Shown here one piece after another: positions 31,413-39,603 of a DNA stretch of 50,400 nt (the stretch's first letter is position 1; the number at the start of each line of letters is the position of its first letter). The stretch covers positions 1-50,400 of the forward strand of contig JANTFT010000014.1 in the NCBI GenBank assembly GCA_024763275.1. The letters run 5' to 3'. Below the pieces are notes generated by a model, which ran no database searches, was not told the DNA's origin, and saw only the letters and a list, made by a program, of their open reading frames with translations. The DNA comes from Anaerolineales bacterium. Lineage in GTDB: Bacteria > Chloroflexota > Anaerolineae > Anaerolineales > UBA11858. Both the position numbers and the translations under genes were made by a program.

Positions 31413-32381
31413 ATGAGCGATAACATTACCATTCAAACCCAGGATCTGGCTAAGAAATTCGGCGACTTCACAGCGGTCGATGGGGTCAGCTTCACGGTGG
31501 AAAAAGGAGAGATCTTCGGCTTTCTGGGGCCTAACGGCTCCGGTAAAACCACCACCATCCGGATGATGCTTGGCCTGCTCCCTCCCACCCGGGGATCGAT
31601 CGAGGTGCTGGGTGTGCCTGTCCCCGATCAGGTGCAGTGCATCCTTCCCCGGATCGGGTATATGTCCCAGCAGTTTTCTCTCTATAATGACCTGACGGTT
31701 TCCCAAAACCTGGAATTTTACGGCCAGGCCTACGGTCTGAAGACTACCGAACTCGCTGACAAGATCCGGGCAGCTGTTCAGCGATCCGGGCTGGAAGGCT
31801 ATGAAAACACCACCACCAGCGATCTTTCAGGCGGTTGGAGGCAGCGCTTGGCGCTCAGCGCCGCCATCCTGCACCGCCCTCAAGTGCTTTTCCTGGACGA
31901 GCCCACTGCCGGGGTTGATCCCCTATCCCGGCGGGCTTTTTGGGATCTGCTTTACGGTCTGGTTGCGGAAGGCATCACAGTCTTTATCACCACTCACTAT
32001 ATGGATGAAGCAGAGCACTGCCACAGGCTGGCTTTTATCCAGCACGGGGTCCTCATCGCCCAGGGAACCCCTGCCAGCATCAAAGAGAATACCATGTCAG
32101 AAACCGTACTGGAAATCGAATCCTCAGACCCTGAAAGGCTGCTGGAAAGGATTTCCAACCAGGTGGGATCTGGTTTGCTTTCGGAGCTGGAGGCAGAGCT
32201 GTACGGTTCCCTGATCCATGTCATAACCCCTCAGCCGCAAGCACACACCCAGATATTGCGGGCCATCGCCCGGGAAGCAGGGGTGAAGATCCACAAACTG
32301 ATTGAAATTGAACCCTCTCTGGAAGATGTATTTATCGCCTGCATGCAAGGCCACAAAACTGGAGGCTCACATGAAAAATAA
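31413..32381 (+). CDS. ABC transporter ATPase, YbhF C-half-like
   Basis: A 322-residue nucleotide-binding subunit. Walker A GPNGSGKTTT, Q-loop MSQQF, signature LSGGWRQRL, Walker B VLFLDEPTAGVDP and H-loop THYMDEAE are all intact. It differs from the first ATPase in Walker A and resembles the second half of fused YbhF. The ATG at 31413 begins a few bases after permease 2; an upstream in-frame start would lie inside the permease gene and is rejected. The end overlaps the adaptor gene by 11 bases. Confidence 0.9.
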   Translation: MSDNITIQTQDLAKKFGDFTAVDGVSFTVEKGEIFGFLGPNGSGKTTTIRMMLGLLPPTRGSIEVLGVPVPDQVQCILPRIGYMSQQFSLYNDLTVSQNLEFYGQAYGLKTTELADKIRAAVQRSGLEGYENTTTSDLSGGWRQRLALSAAILHRPQVLFLDEPTAGVDPLSRRAFWDLLYGLVAEGITVFITTHYMDEAEHCHRLAFIQHGVLIAQGTPASIKENTMSETVLEIESSDPERLLERISNQVGSGLLSELEAELYGSLIHVITPQPQAHTQILRAIAREAGVKIHKLIEIEPSLEDVFIACMQGHKTGGSHEK

Positions 32382-33798
32382 ACTTGCCCTTTTAACTATT
32401 ATCGGGATCATCACTGCAGTTCTGTTGACAGGCTGCGGCAGTTCAGGGGGTAGAAGCGGTCAGGCCGATTCTGAACCCATCCAGGCTTCAGGTGTGGTTG
32501 AGGCAGAGCAGGTCAACATCGCCGCTGAGCTTCCCGGCAAAGTCGCTGAGATATATGTTGCTGAGGGCGACCGGGTAGAAGTCGGAGAGCCGGTCCTGCT
32601 TCTCGATAACGGGCTGCTGCTCGCCCAGCAAGCCCAGGCCCAGGCTGCTTATGATGCCGCGCTGGCTCAACTGGAGAGCGCCAAGGCTGGCGAAGAAGCC
32701 GCAGCAGCTTACCTGCAGACAGCGGAACTGAATCGGGAAGCAGCTGAGATTTCCTACCGGCTGGTCCTTTCCCAGATCCAGCAAATCTCCGGGAACAACC
32801 GGGTGGCTGATTGGAACCAAACCTCTCCTGATGAATTCAACCTCCCTGCCTGGTACTTCCAGCAAAGCGAGAAAGCGGATGTGGCGGAAACTCTGGCTGA
32901 TCAAGCCTGGGAATCCTATCAGGCTGAACAGAAAAGCTACCAGGCGGTTGCCGCGGAAGTTGCTGACGGGAAATTCCTGGAAGCAGAAAAGCGCCTATCT
33001 GAAGCCCGGGCGGCTTTCCAGGTTGCCGAAGCCCTCTCCAACCGGCCGGTTGGCTACACCGGCTGGCAGGAGATCACTGACCAGGTGGACACTATCCATG
33101 ATGACGCAAAAGCTGAGCTGGAAGCTGCCCAGGAAGCTTACGATCAACTGCTAGATGAACCGAAATATGCTGAGATCCTGGAAGCCCGGGCCAGGCTGAC
33201 CGTTGCCAGGGAACGCTATGATCTGACCAGGGATTATCTGCTAGCTCAGTTCACGGGAGCCAAATCCCTGGAGGTTCAGGCCGCTGAAGTAGCGATTGAG
33301 CAGGCTGATGCTGGGGTAGCCCAGGCCCAGGCCCAGGCAGCTCTGGCGGAGAACAACCGGGTAAGCGCTTCCTCAGCTGTAGAAGGCGCCGAAGCTGCCC
33401 TGGAGCTGGTTTCCCTTCAACTGGAAAGGATCCAGCTTACCACTCCCATTTCAGGGGTGATCCTCACCCGGACGGTAGAGCCAGGAGAAGTGATCGGGGC
33501 TGGCTACACACTACTGACGGTTGGGGATCTGGATCAACTCACCGTAACGGTGTATCTGCCGGAAGACAGGTACGGGCAGATCTCCCTGGGAGATGCCGCC
33601 GAACTTACTGTGGATTCCTACCCGGATGAAGTCTTCCAGGCAGAGGTGATCTGGATCGCGGATCAGGCGGAATACACCCCGCGTAATGTGCAAACCCAGG
33701 AAGAGCGCCAGAACACGGTCTATGCTGTTAAACTTGCCATCCAGGCTAAAGGCATCCTCAAGCCGGGCATGCCGGCTGATGTGACCTTCTTCCCCTGA
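32371..33798 (+). CDS. Lipoprotein HlyD/YbhG-like efflux adaptor
   Basis: A 475-residue membrane-fusion protein with a lipobox (AVLLTGC, acylated Cys22). The first half-lipoyl motif (VNIAAELPGKVAEIYVAEGDRVEVGEPVLLLD) is near residue 55. A long alpha-helical hairpin (about 85-340, Ala/Glu/Gln-rich) follows, then the second half-lipoyl (LTTPISGVILTRTVEPGEVIGAG) and a beta-barrel domain. The order matches HlyD/YbhG adaptors. The start is the ATG at 32371 behind GGAGG. With no outer-membrane partner in the locus, it is probably a monoderm surface adaptor. An intrinsic terminator follows. Confidence 0.9.
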   Translation: MKNKLALLTIIGIITAVLLTGCGSSGGRSGQADSEPIQASGVVEAEQVNIAAELPGKVAEIYVAEGDRVEVGEPVLLLDNGLLLAQQAQAQAAYDAALAQLESAKAGEEAAAAYLQTAELNREAAEISYRLVLSQIQQISGNNRVADWNQTSPDEFNLPAWYFQQSEKADVAETLADQAWESYQAEQKSYQAVAAEVADGKFLEAEKRLSEARAAFQVAEALSNRPVGYTGWQEITDQVDTIHDDAKAELEAAQEAYDQLLDEPKYAEILEARARLTVARERYDLTRDYLLAQFTGAKSLEVQAAEVAIEQADAGVAQAQAQAALAENNRVSASSAVEGAEAALELVSLQLERIQLTTPISGVILTRTVEPGEVIGAGYTLLTVGDLDQLTVTVYLPEDRYGQISLGDAAELTVDSYPDEVFQAEVIWIADQAEYTPRNVQTQEERQNTVYAVKLAIQAKGILKPGMPADVTFFP

Positions 33799-33819
33799 AA
33801 AGGCAGGTTGATTAAAAGT

Positions 33820-33859
33820 AAAAAGGAATCCCCGCCGAAATGACCGGGATTCCTTTTTT
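33820..33859. terminator. Bidirectional terminator between the exporter and acd genes
   Basis: AAAAAGGAATCCC and GGGATTCCTTTTTT form a hairpin with A- and T-runs on both sides. It can end transcription from the exporter operon and from the opposite-strand DRTGG gene. Confidence 0.85.
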
Positions 33860-33874
33860 ATTTTAACCAGAAAA

Positions 33875-34942
33875 TCAGTCTTTCAATGCTTTGTCCAGGC
33901 GCTTCAGGTCAATATTATCCTTGACGAAGCCGATGAATTTATCCAGTTTGTCTTTTTGTCCCAGCCTGGTCTTCCCGAAAATGCTGTCAAGGGCCTCAAC
34001 CGTTTCCATGGTGTTCCCGGGAACCAGCAGGATGGGGACACACATTTCCTCAGCCTGCTTGATTATCAGGTTGCTGGGATGAAGATTGCCGGTGAGAATC
34101 AGGCAGGTAGTGGAAGTTTCCATAGCGGCCAGCTGGATATCAGTACGGTCCCCGCCGGTGATCACAGCTTTATTGGGCTGCTTCCGGAACCTTCTCAGGG
34201 CTGAATCCTCGGTCATCGCTCCCACCATCAGTGCTTCCACCAGGGCGTCCTCCTCATAACAGGCTGTCAGAACCTCGGCTTTGAGGACATCAACTATCTC
34301 CCCGACTGACAGGGCTGCCAGCTGATTATCATCAGGCAGTACGCCCAGCACCGGAACACCTTTCTTCTCCAGGAAGGGAACCACCAGATTATTCACATAG
34401 CTCAAAGCGTGCTGGGGAACGCGGTTGATCACCACTCCAGTAAGGGCCTTGGGAAGCCGCAGCTTGGCCACCAGCACATCATCCAGCAAACAGACATCAT
34501 CTATGTATTTCACAACAACAACGATAGCACTGCCCAGTTCCCGGGCCACATCAGGTGTAGGAAGGCCGATCGCGTAGCCTTCCCGCAGGCTTCCTCCCCC
34601 CTCCAGCAACAGTATATCCCGCCTCTCTTCTAAAGAACGGGCTGTGTCGAGAACCTGGGGCAGATAATCCACCGTCTCCTTGGCTGTCAGATGGTCCCGG
34701 AGCATTTCAGAAGTGACCACTACCGGCGCCATCTCCCATGGTTTGGCATTGATGCCCAGAGTATCAATTACAAAGGCAGCGTCCTCGTCTGCGATGTTGT
34801 CCCCGATCCTCCAGGGATGGGCGCTGTAAGGTTTTAAGTAGCCAACGTTAAGGCCGCGTTCCTGGTAGATCTTTCCCAAGGCCAGGCAGAGCGATGTTTT
34901 GCCAGAATATTTCTCAATGGAGGTAATATACAAGGATTTCAT
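33875..34942 (-). CDS. Phosphotransacetylase-like N-terminal/DRTGG-domain protein
   Basis: A 355-residue protein. The first 210 residues are a BioD-like P-loop domain (KMSLYITS-type start, YSGKTSL P-loop at 12-18; LLLEGGGSLREG). The middle-to-end part is a DRTGG domain (KAVITGGDRTDIQLAAMETSTTCLILTG). Together they match the regulatory N-terminal half of long phosphotransacetylases, without the catalytic Pta domain. It directly follows an ADP-forming acetyl-CoA synthetase, so it may sense adenine nucleotides for acetate metabolism (inference). The start is the ATG at 34942 behind AAGGAGAGGAAA; a GTG at 34963 overlaps the upstream gene and is rejected. Confidence 0.85.
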   Translation of the reverse strand: MKSLYITSIEKYSGKTSLCLALGKIYQERGLNVGYLKPYSAHPWRIGDNIADEDAAFVIDTLGINAKPWEMAPVVVTSEMLRDHLTAKETVDYLPQVLDTARSLEERRDILLLEGGGSLREGYAIGLPTPDVARELGSAIVVVVKYIDDVCLLDDVLVAKLRLPKALTGVVINRVPQHALSYVNNLVVPFLEKKGVPVLGVLPDDNQLAALSVGEIVDVLKAEVLTACYEEDALVEALMVGAMTEDSALRRFRKQPNKAVITGGDRTDIQLAAMETSTTCLILTGNLHPSNLIIKQAEEMCVPILLVPGNTMETVEALDSIFGKTRLGQKDKLDKFIGFVKDNIDLKRLDKALKD

Positions 34943-34952
34943 TTTCCTCTCC

Positions 34953-37061
34953 TTACTTTTCACTTTCTAATACCAGGCGCATATCAATTGCAATTGCACC
35001 CTGGCCTTTGGGATAAACGATCAGGGGATTGATGTCCAGCTCCGCAATCTCGGGAAAGTCCTCTACCAGCTGTCCGATACGCAGCAGGGTGTCAATGATA
35101 GCTTCTTTGTCAATTGGCGGATTGCCCCGCACCCCTTCCAGGAGTGCCTTGGAGCGGATCTCTTTCAGCATGTCTTCCGCATCGTGTCTTGTGAAAGGAG
35201 CGATTCGGAAAGTGACGTCTTTCAAAGCTTCCACGTAAATGCCGCCCAGACCGAATGTTACCAGCGGGCCAAATTGCGGATCCCGGTTCATACCGATCAG
35301 GATTTCCATCCCTCCCGGGGGAGCCATTTCCTGCACCTGACAGCCCCAGATCTCCGCTTCTGGCAAATACCGCTCGGTCCTGAAGATCATCAGATCGAAG
35401 GCATCTTTGACCTGGTCCGCGGTTTCCAGTCCAACCTTGACACCGCCAACATCAGTCTTATGGAGAATATCAGGAGAGGCGATCTTCAATACCACCGGAT
35501 AACCGATCTCCCCGGCAATATCCACCGCTTCCTGGGAGGTTTTAGCGAGTTTGGATTGGGGAATGGCTATGTCATAGGCTCGCAAGATATCCCAGGCTTC
35601 GGCATCTCCGATCGCGAAACGACCATCCTCTTTCGCCCCATCAATTACCCGCTGGATGGCCTGGTTATCCGCTGTGAATTTCTCAAAGACCGGATCCTGC
35701 CGCTCCTGGATCGCTCGATATTTTGACATGGCTCTGAAAGCCAGAGAGGCGCGCTCCGGGAAGGAATAGTTAGGAACGTTATACCCCCGCAGGATATGGA
35801 TGCCCGCTTCAACTTTGGCTTCTCCCATAAAACAGGCCAGAACTGGCTTGTCAATTTCCAGGGATATCTCGCCTATAGCCCTGGCGGTCTCTTCTATCTC
35901 TGTCATAGCCTGGGGGGTCAGGACGACCATGATCCCATCCACATTGGGATCCCGGGAGACAACTTCCAAGGCGAACCGGTAGCGGTCGGCTTTAGCATCT
36001 CCCAGCACATCCACTGGATTGGCAGCGCTGGCAGCATCGGGGAGATACTGCTCCAGCTCCTGGATGGTGTGAACCTCAAGTCTGGCCAAACTCATACCGC
36101 TTCTTTCCAGGGCGTCTGTGGCCAGAATACCCGGACCACCCGCATTGGTGACAATAGCGATGTGGTCATCCCTTAACAACGGTTGGTAGCCCAGCGCCAG
36201 GGCCATATCGAACATACCGGCCATATCACTGGCCCTCAGCACACCTGCCTGGTGAAAGGCGGCCTGATAGGCCTGTTCCGATCCCGCCAGGGAACCAGTA
36301 TGGGATGACACCGCCCGGGAGCCCGATTTAGTAACACCGGACTTGATAGCAACCACCGGTTTTACCTTGGTTACCTCACGGGCGACCTTGATGAATTCCT
36401 GCCCATTCGGTAGACCCTCACTGTACATCAGGATCACACTGGTATCCGGGTCATCAACCCAGGCTTCCAGCAGATCGATTTCACTGACATCGGCTTTGTT
36501 GCCCAGACTGACGAATTTCGCCAATCCCAGTCGCCCTGCCTGAGCCCAATCCAGAATTGCCGTGCCCAGAGCCCCCGATTGGGACATAAATGCCATCGGT
36601 CCCTGGGGAGGCGTGCCTGCTGAAAATGAGGCGTTAACCGGGGTGAAGGTATCAATTATGCCCAGGCAGTTAGGACCGATCAGGCGGATCTTATACTGTT
36701 TAGCGATCTCGACCAGCTCCAGCTCCCGTTCCAACCCTTCCATCCCGGCCTCGCGAAAACCGGCGCTGATCACCACGACCGCCGGGATGCCCTTCCGACC
36801 GCATTCTTCCAGGACCGGCGGCACATGGGGATAGGGGATGACGATCACAGCCAGGTCGATCTCGTCGGGGACTTCCAGGACAGACGGATAGGCTTTCTGG
36901 CCCAGAATTCGATCCGCTTTGGGGTTAATTGGGAAAACCTTTCCTACATTTACATACCCCCCTTCCACCAGGTTATCCAGAACCGCATATCCCAGTTTAT
37001 CCGGGGAGGTTGAGGCTCCTATCACGGCAACCGATCGGGGATGAAAGAATTCTTCCAGCAT
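34953..37061 (-). CDS. ADP-forming acetyl-CoA synthetase (fused alpha-beta)
   Basis: A 702-residue enzyme that converts acetyl-CoA + ADP + Pi to acetate + ATP + CoA by a phospho-histidine relay. An N-terminal CoA-binding Rossmann domain (FFHPRSVAVIGASTSPDKLG) and succinyl-CoA-ligase-like domains come first; His254 in SSHTGSLAG is the expected first phospho-site. The C-terminal ATP-grasp half has His534 in LHKTDVGGVKVG, the expected second site. Both subunits fused in one chain is typical of bacterial and some archaeal forms. The ATG at 37061 follows CAGGAAGTG. The enzyme gives fermentative ATP without Ack/Pta. Confidence 0.93.
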   Translation of the reverse strand: MLEEFFHPRSVAVIGASTSPDKLGYAVLDNLVEGGYVNVGKVFPINPKADRILGQKAYPSVLEVPDEIDLAVIVIPYPHVPPVLEECGRKGIPAVVVISAGFREAGMEGLERELELVEIAKQYKIRLIGPNCLGIIDTFTPVNASFSAGTPPQGPMAFMSQSGALGTAILDWAQAGRLGLAKFVSLGNKADVSEIDLLEAWVDDPDTSVILMYSEGLPNGQEFIKVAREVTKVKPVVAIKSGVTKSGSRAVSSHTGSLAGSEQAYQAAFHQAGVLRASDMAGMFDMALALGYQPLLRDDHIAIVTNAGGPGILATDALERSGMSLARLEVHTIQELEQYLPDAASAANPVDVLGDAKADRYRFALEVVSRDPNVDGIMVVLTPQAMTEIEETARAIGEISLEIDKPVLACFMGEAKVEAGIHILRGYNVPNYSFPERASLAFRAMSKYRAIQERQDPVFEKFTADNQAIQRVIDGAKEDGRFAIGDAEAWDILRAYDIAIPQSKLAKTSQEAVDIAGEIGYPVVLKIASPDILHKTDVGGVKVGLETADQVKDAFDLMIFRTERYLPEAEIWGCQVQEMAPPGGMEILIGMNRDPQFGPLVTFGLGGIYVEALKDVTFRIAPFTRHDAEDMLKEIRSKALLEGVRGNPPIDKEAIIDTLLRIGQLVEDFPEIAELDINPLIVYPKGQGAIAIDMRLVLESEK

Positions 37062-37109
37062 AAACACTTCCTGAGTAAGATATTTTAGTAAAAGTGCTCT
37101 CCAGGACAT

Positions 37110-37129
37110 CCTGGCAGCTGCCTGCCAGG
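37110..37129 (-). promoter_or_regulatory. Hairpin in the acetyl-CoA synthetase leader
   Basis: CCTGGCAG and CTGCCAGG form a perfect 8-bp stem around a 4-base loop, about 50 bases before the start codon, in a leader of about 115 bases. Confidence 0.5.
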
Positions 37130-37183
37130 AGAACCCCTATTATGATCAGGTTCAACCACTGCTCCCTTAAAACACCGCGGGAC

Positions 37184-37189
37184 ATTATA
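37184..37189 (-). promoter_or_regulatory. -10 element for the acetyl-CoA synthetase operon
   Basis: TATAAT on the minus strand, with no clear -35. The start site would be near 37177. Confidence 0.4.
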
Positions 37190-37307
37190 CTCCAAAAATG
37201 ATAACCCTGAAAATCAAACAGTCCCAAGGCGGAAAGTTCAGGACTGTCTGGACCGACCTGCCACGTGCTTTCCAGTCATTAATAGCAAGCCCTGGATAAA
37301 GGGATAT

Positions 37308-38090
37308 TCAGCCGTACACATCCAGGTTCCTGTCCTGGAGAACCGGCATCCAGCGCCTGGTCTTCTCGGTCTTGTCAAGCTGAATCCCTGCCATTAGCAC
37401 GCAGGGATCCTCCTCCCCGCGAATGAGGATTTTTCCCTGGGGGTCTATCACGGCGCTTCTGCCTCCCAGCCGGGCTCCCTGGCTCGTCCCCACCTTATTC
37501 ACGGCCGCGATAAAACATTGGTTTTCCACCGCTCTGGCCTGAAGCAGGATATCCCAGTGAGCAATCCTTTTCCGGGGCCATTCCGCCACCAGGAAGATCA
37601 TCTCCGCCCCCCTGACAGCATAAGCCCGGAACAGTTCAGGGAAGCGCAGATCATAGCAGATTGCCAGACCGACTTTCCCCCAGGGGGTATCGATCAAAGT
37701 CAGGTGGCCCCCCGGCTGAAAATAATGATCTTCTTTCAAGAACCGGAACAGATGGGCCTTCTGGTACGCACCAAGTCGCTGTCCCTGCTTATCCAGCAGG
37801 ACAAATGTGTTGTAGTAATTTCCATCCCTCTCCTCGATCAAAGACCCTCCCAGACCAATTTCGTGGCTGCTGGCCAGCTGCCGCATACGTTCAAACCAGC
37901 CAGAGTCCAGAGGACTGGCATAGGTGGGAGCGTTTTCCAGATCATAGCCGCTGGCCCATAATTCAGGCAGCAGCAGGATGTCCGCCCCCCTACTGGCAGC
38001 TTCCCCGGCAGCTTTCTCAACCGTCCGATAATTGCTCTCCAGGGCTCCCGGTGGTAAATCCAATTGGGCGAGGGCGATCTTGGGATTCAT
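37308..38090 (-). CDS. Carbon-nitrogen hydrolase (nitrilase superfamily, Nit2/omega-amidase-like)
   Basis: A 260-residue amidase. The Glu-Lys-Cys triad is complete: Glu43 in LLPELWASGYD, Lys111 in AYQKAHLF, and Cys145 in GLAICYDLRFPELFRAY. Overall size and motif spacing match YafV/Nit2-type omega-amidases or Nit1-like deaminated-glutathione amidases. Cytosolic. It is the last gene of the obg-nadD-sulfurtransferase-nitrilase operon, 23 bases after the sulfurtransferase gene. Metabolite repair is a reasonable role; the substrate is not shown. Confidence 0.88.
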   Translation of the reverse strand: MNPKIALAQLDLPPGALESNYRTVEKAAGEAASRGADILLLPELWASGYDLENAPTYASPLDSGWFERMRQLASSHEIGLGGSLIEERDGNYYNTFVLLDKQGQRLGAYQKAHLFRFLKEDHYFQPGGHLTLIDTPWGKVGLAICYDLRFPELFRAYAVRGAEMIFLVAEWPRKRIAHWDILLQARAVENQCFIAAVNKVGTSQGARLGGRSAVIDPQGKILIRGEEDPCVLMAGIQLDKTEKTRRWMPVLQDRNLDVYG

Positions 38091-38113
38091 AATCCTCCAA
38101 TCATACAGAAAAA

Positions 38114-38959
38114 CTAAGGAGCAATGGGCCTTTCAGGATCGGTGATCCATTCGCTCCAGGAGCCAGGATATAAGCGCGGCATGTCGAATCCGGCCTCGAC
38201 CATAGCAATCAAGTTGTGAATGGACGTGACACCTGACCCACAATAGACAACAACCCGCTCTGGAGGCAAGCCATTTAGCAGGTTTTCAAAACGCTCCCGC
38301 AGCGCAGCGGGAGCCAGAAAGTAACCTTCTCCGTTCAGGTTGAGTTCGTAAGGGGCGGTGACAGCTCCGGGGATGTGGCCCGCTATCTTGTCAAGCGGTT
38401 CTTCCAGTCCCCAGTAGCGCTCCGCTGCTCGAGCGTCTAAAACGAGATACCCATCATCCTCCCGGACCTGGTTGACAAATTCGCTGTCCACCATATACTC
38501 CGGATGCTCCCGGGGCGGGAATTCCTTCCTCTCCCTGGTTCGCTGACCGCTTTCCACGGGATAGCCTGCCTTTACCCAGGCCCGCCAATCCCCATTCAGC
38601 ACAGCTACTCGATCATGGCCCAGCCAGCGCAGCATCCACCATAATCTGGCAGCCATTGCTCCCCCCGCATTGTCATAAGCGACCACCTGTACAGTATCGT
38701 CAATGCCCCAGCTGGATAGCCGCTCAGCAAAGGTTTGGCTGTCTGGAAGTGGATGCCGTCCGGTCTTCCCGGGTATGATCTCGCCAGAAAGATCCCTGTT
38801 CAGATGAACGTAGACAGCGCCCGGGATATGAGCCTCCAGATATTCCTGATATGCCAATTCCGGTTCTCCCAAATAGAACCGACAATCCATAACTGCCAGG
38901 GAAGGATTGTCCAGCTCAGCTTTCAGAGCCTCCGCAGAAATGATGGTTTTGTATTCCAT
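38114..38959 (-). CDS. Two-domain sulfurtransferase (thiosulfate/3-mercaptopyruvate)
   Basis: A 281-residue enzyme with two rhodanese domains. The N-terminal one (VMDCRFYLGEPELAYQEYLEAHIPGAVYVHL) is inactive. The C-terminal one carries the active cysteine Cys240 in YCGSGVTS. The loop CGSGVT(A/S) is characteristic of the 3-mercaptopyruvate sulfurtransferase form, although thiosulfate use is possible. It transfers sulfur to thiols or proteins. It is third in the obg operon, 11 bases after nadD. Confidence 0.9.
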   Translation of the reverse strand: MEYKTIISAEALKAELDNPSLAVMDCRFYLGEPELAYQEYLEAHIPGAVYVHLNRDLSGEIIPGKTGRHPLPDSQTFAERLSSWGIDDTVQVVAYDNAGGAMAARLWWMLRWLGHDRVAVLNGDWRAWVKAGYPVESGQRTRERKEFPPREHPEYMVDSEFVNQVREDDGYLVLDARAAERYWGLEEPLDKIAGHIPGAVTAPYELNLNGEGYFLAPAALRERFENLLNGLPPERVVVYCGSGVTSIHNLIAMVEAGFDMPRLYPGSWSEWITDPERPIAP

Positions 38960-38970
38960 AGATCAATCCT

Positions 38971-39603
38971 CTACTTGGTTTCCAGCAGATCGGTCTTCGG
39001 GGAGTAAACCCCGCTCTCTTCCAGATAGTCGGCGACAGCCGGGTTCAGAAAATGCCGGAAGGGGGCGCCCTGTTTGGCCCGCTCCCGGATCAGGCTGGAA
39101 GAGATCTCCAGCATCACCCCGGACAAAAAAGAGGTCTTCTTGGTGATGCCCGGCAGTTCCTTTTCCAGGTCGTCCAGATTGGTGTGAATGCCAGGGCGGG
39201 GAGCGACTCCCAGCTGATCAACCGCGGCCAGTAATCTGGCTGGCTGATACCAACCGGGCAGATCCCTGAGGGAATCCTCCCCGATGATATATATCAGCTC
39301 CAGTGAGGGGTCTTTATCTTTGATGATCTCCACGGTGTCAGCCGCATAATGAGGAGCCGGGCGGTCCAGGTCGATTAGGGAAATCATGAAGGCCGGCTCA
39401 CGGCTGGTAACCAGCTCCAGCATTTCCAATCGCTGTTCCACCGGGGAAATGGACACCTTCTTTTTATGAGGAGGATCAGGGGTGATCAGCCACATCACCG
39501 CGTCCAGGTTCAGCTGATAGAGGGCTTCCTGAGCCAGAATCTCATGTCCCAGGTGAGGGGGATCAAAAGTGCCTCCAAAATAACCTGTCCGCTCTCCCGC
39601 CAT
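38971..39603 (-). CDS. nadD: Nicotinate-nucleotide adenylyltransferase
   Basis: A 210-residue nucleotidyltransferase that makes deamido-NAD from NaMN and ATP. Seen: GYFGGTFDPPHLGHEILAQEA with the HxGH motif, the PPHKK segment, and ISSSLIRERA with the second motif. I choose the ATG at 39603, one base overlapping the obg stop (TGATG), rather than the in-frame GTG at 39615. It sits directly behind obg, a common bacterial arrangement. Confidence 0.95.
   Translation of the reverse strand: MAGERTGYFGGTFDPPHLGHEILAQEALYQLNLDAVMWLITPDPPHKKKVSISPVEQRLEMLELVTSREPAFMISLIDLDRPAPHYAADTVEIIKDKDPSLELIYIIGEDSLRDLPGWYQPARLLAAVDQLGVAPRPGIHTNLDDLEKELPGITKKTSFLSGVMLEISSSLIRERAKQGAPFRHFLNPAVADYLEESGVYSPKTDLLETK

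Noticed and set aside
37270-37300. CCCT/AGGG stem after the nitrilase gene
   Set aside because: Four base pairs only and no T-run; too weak to call a terminator.
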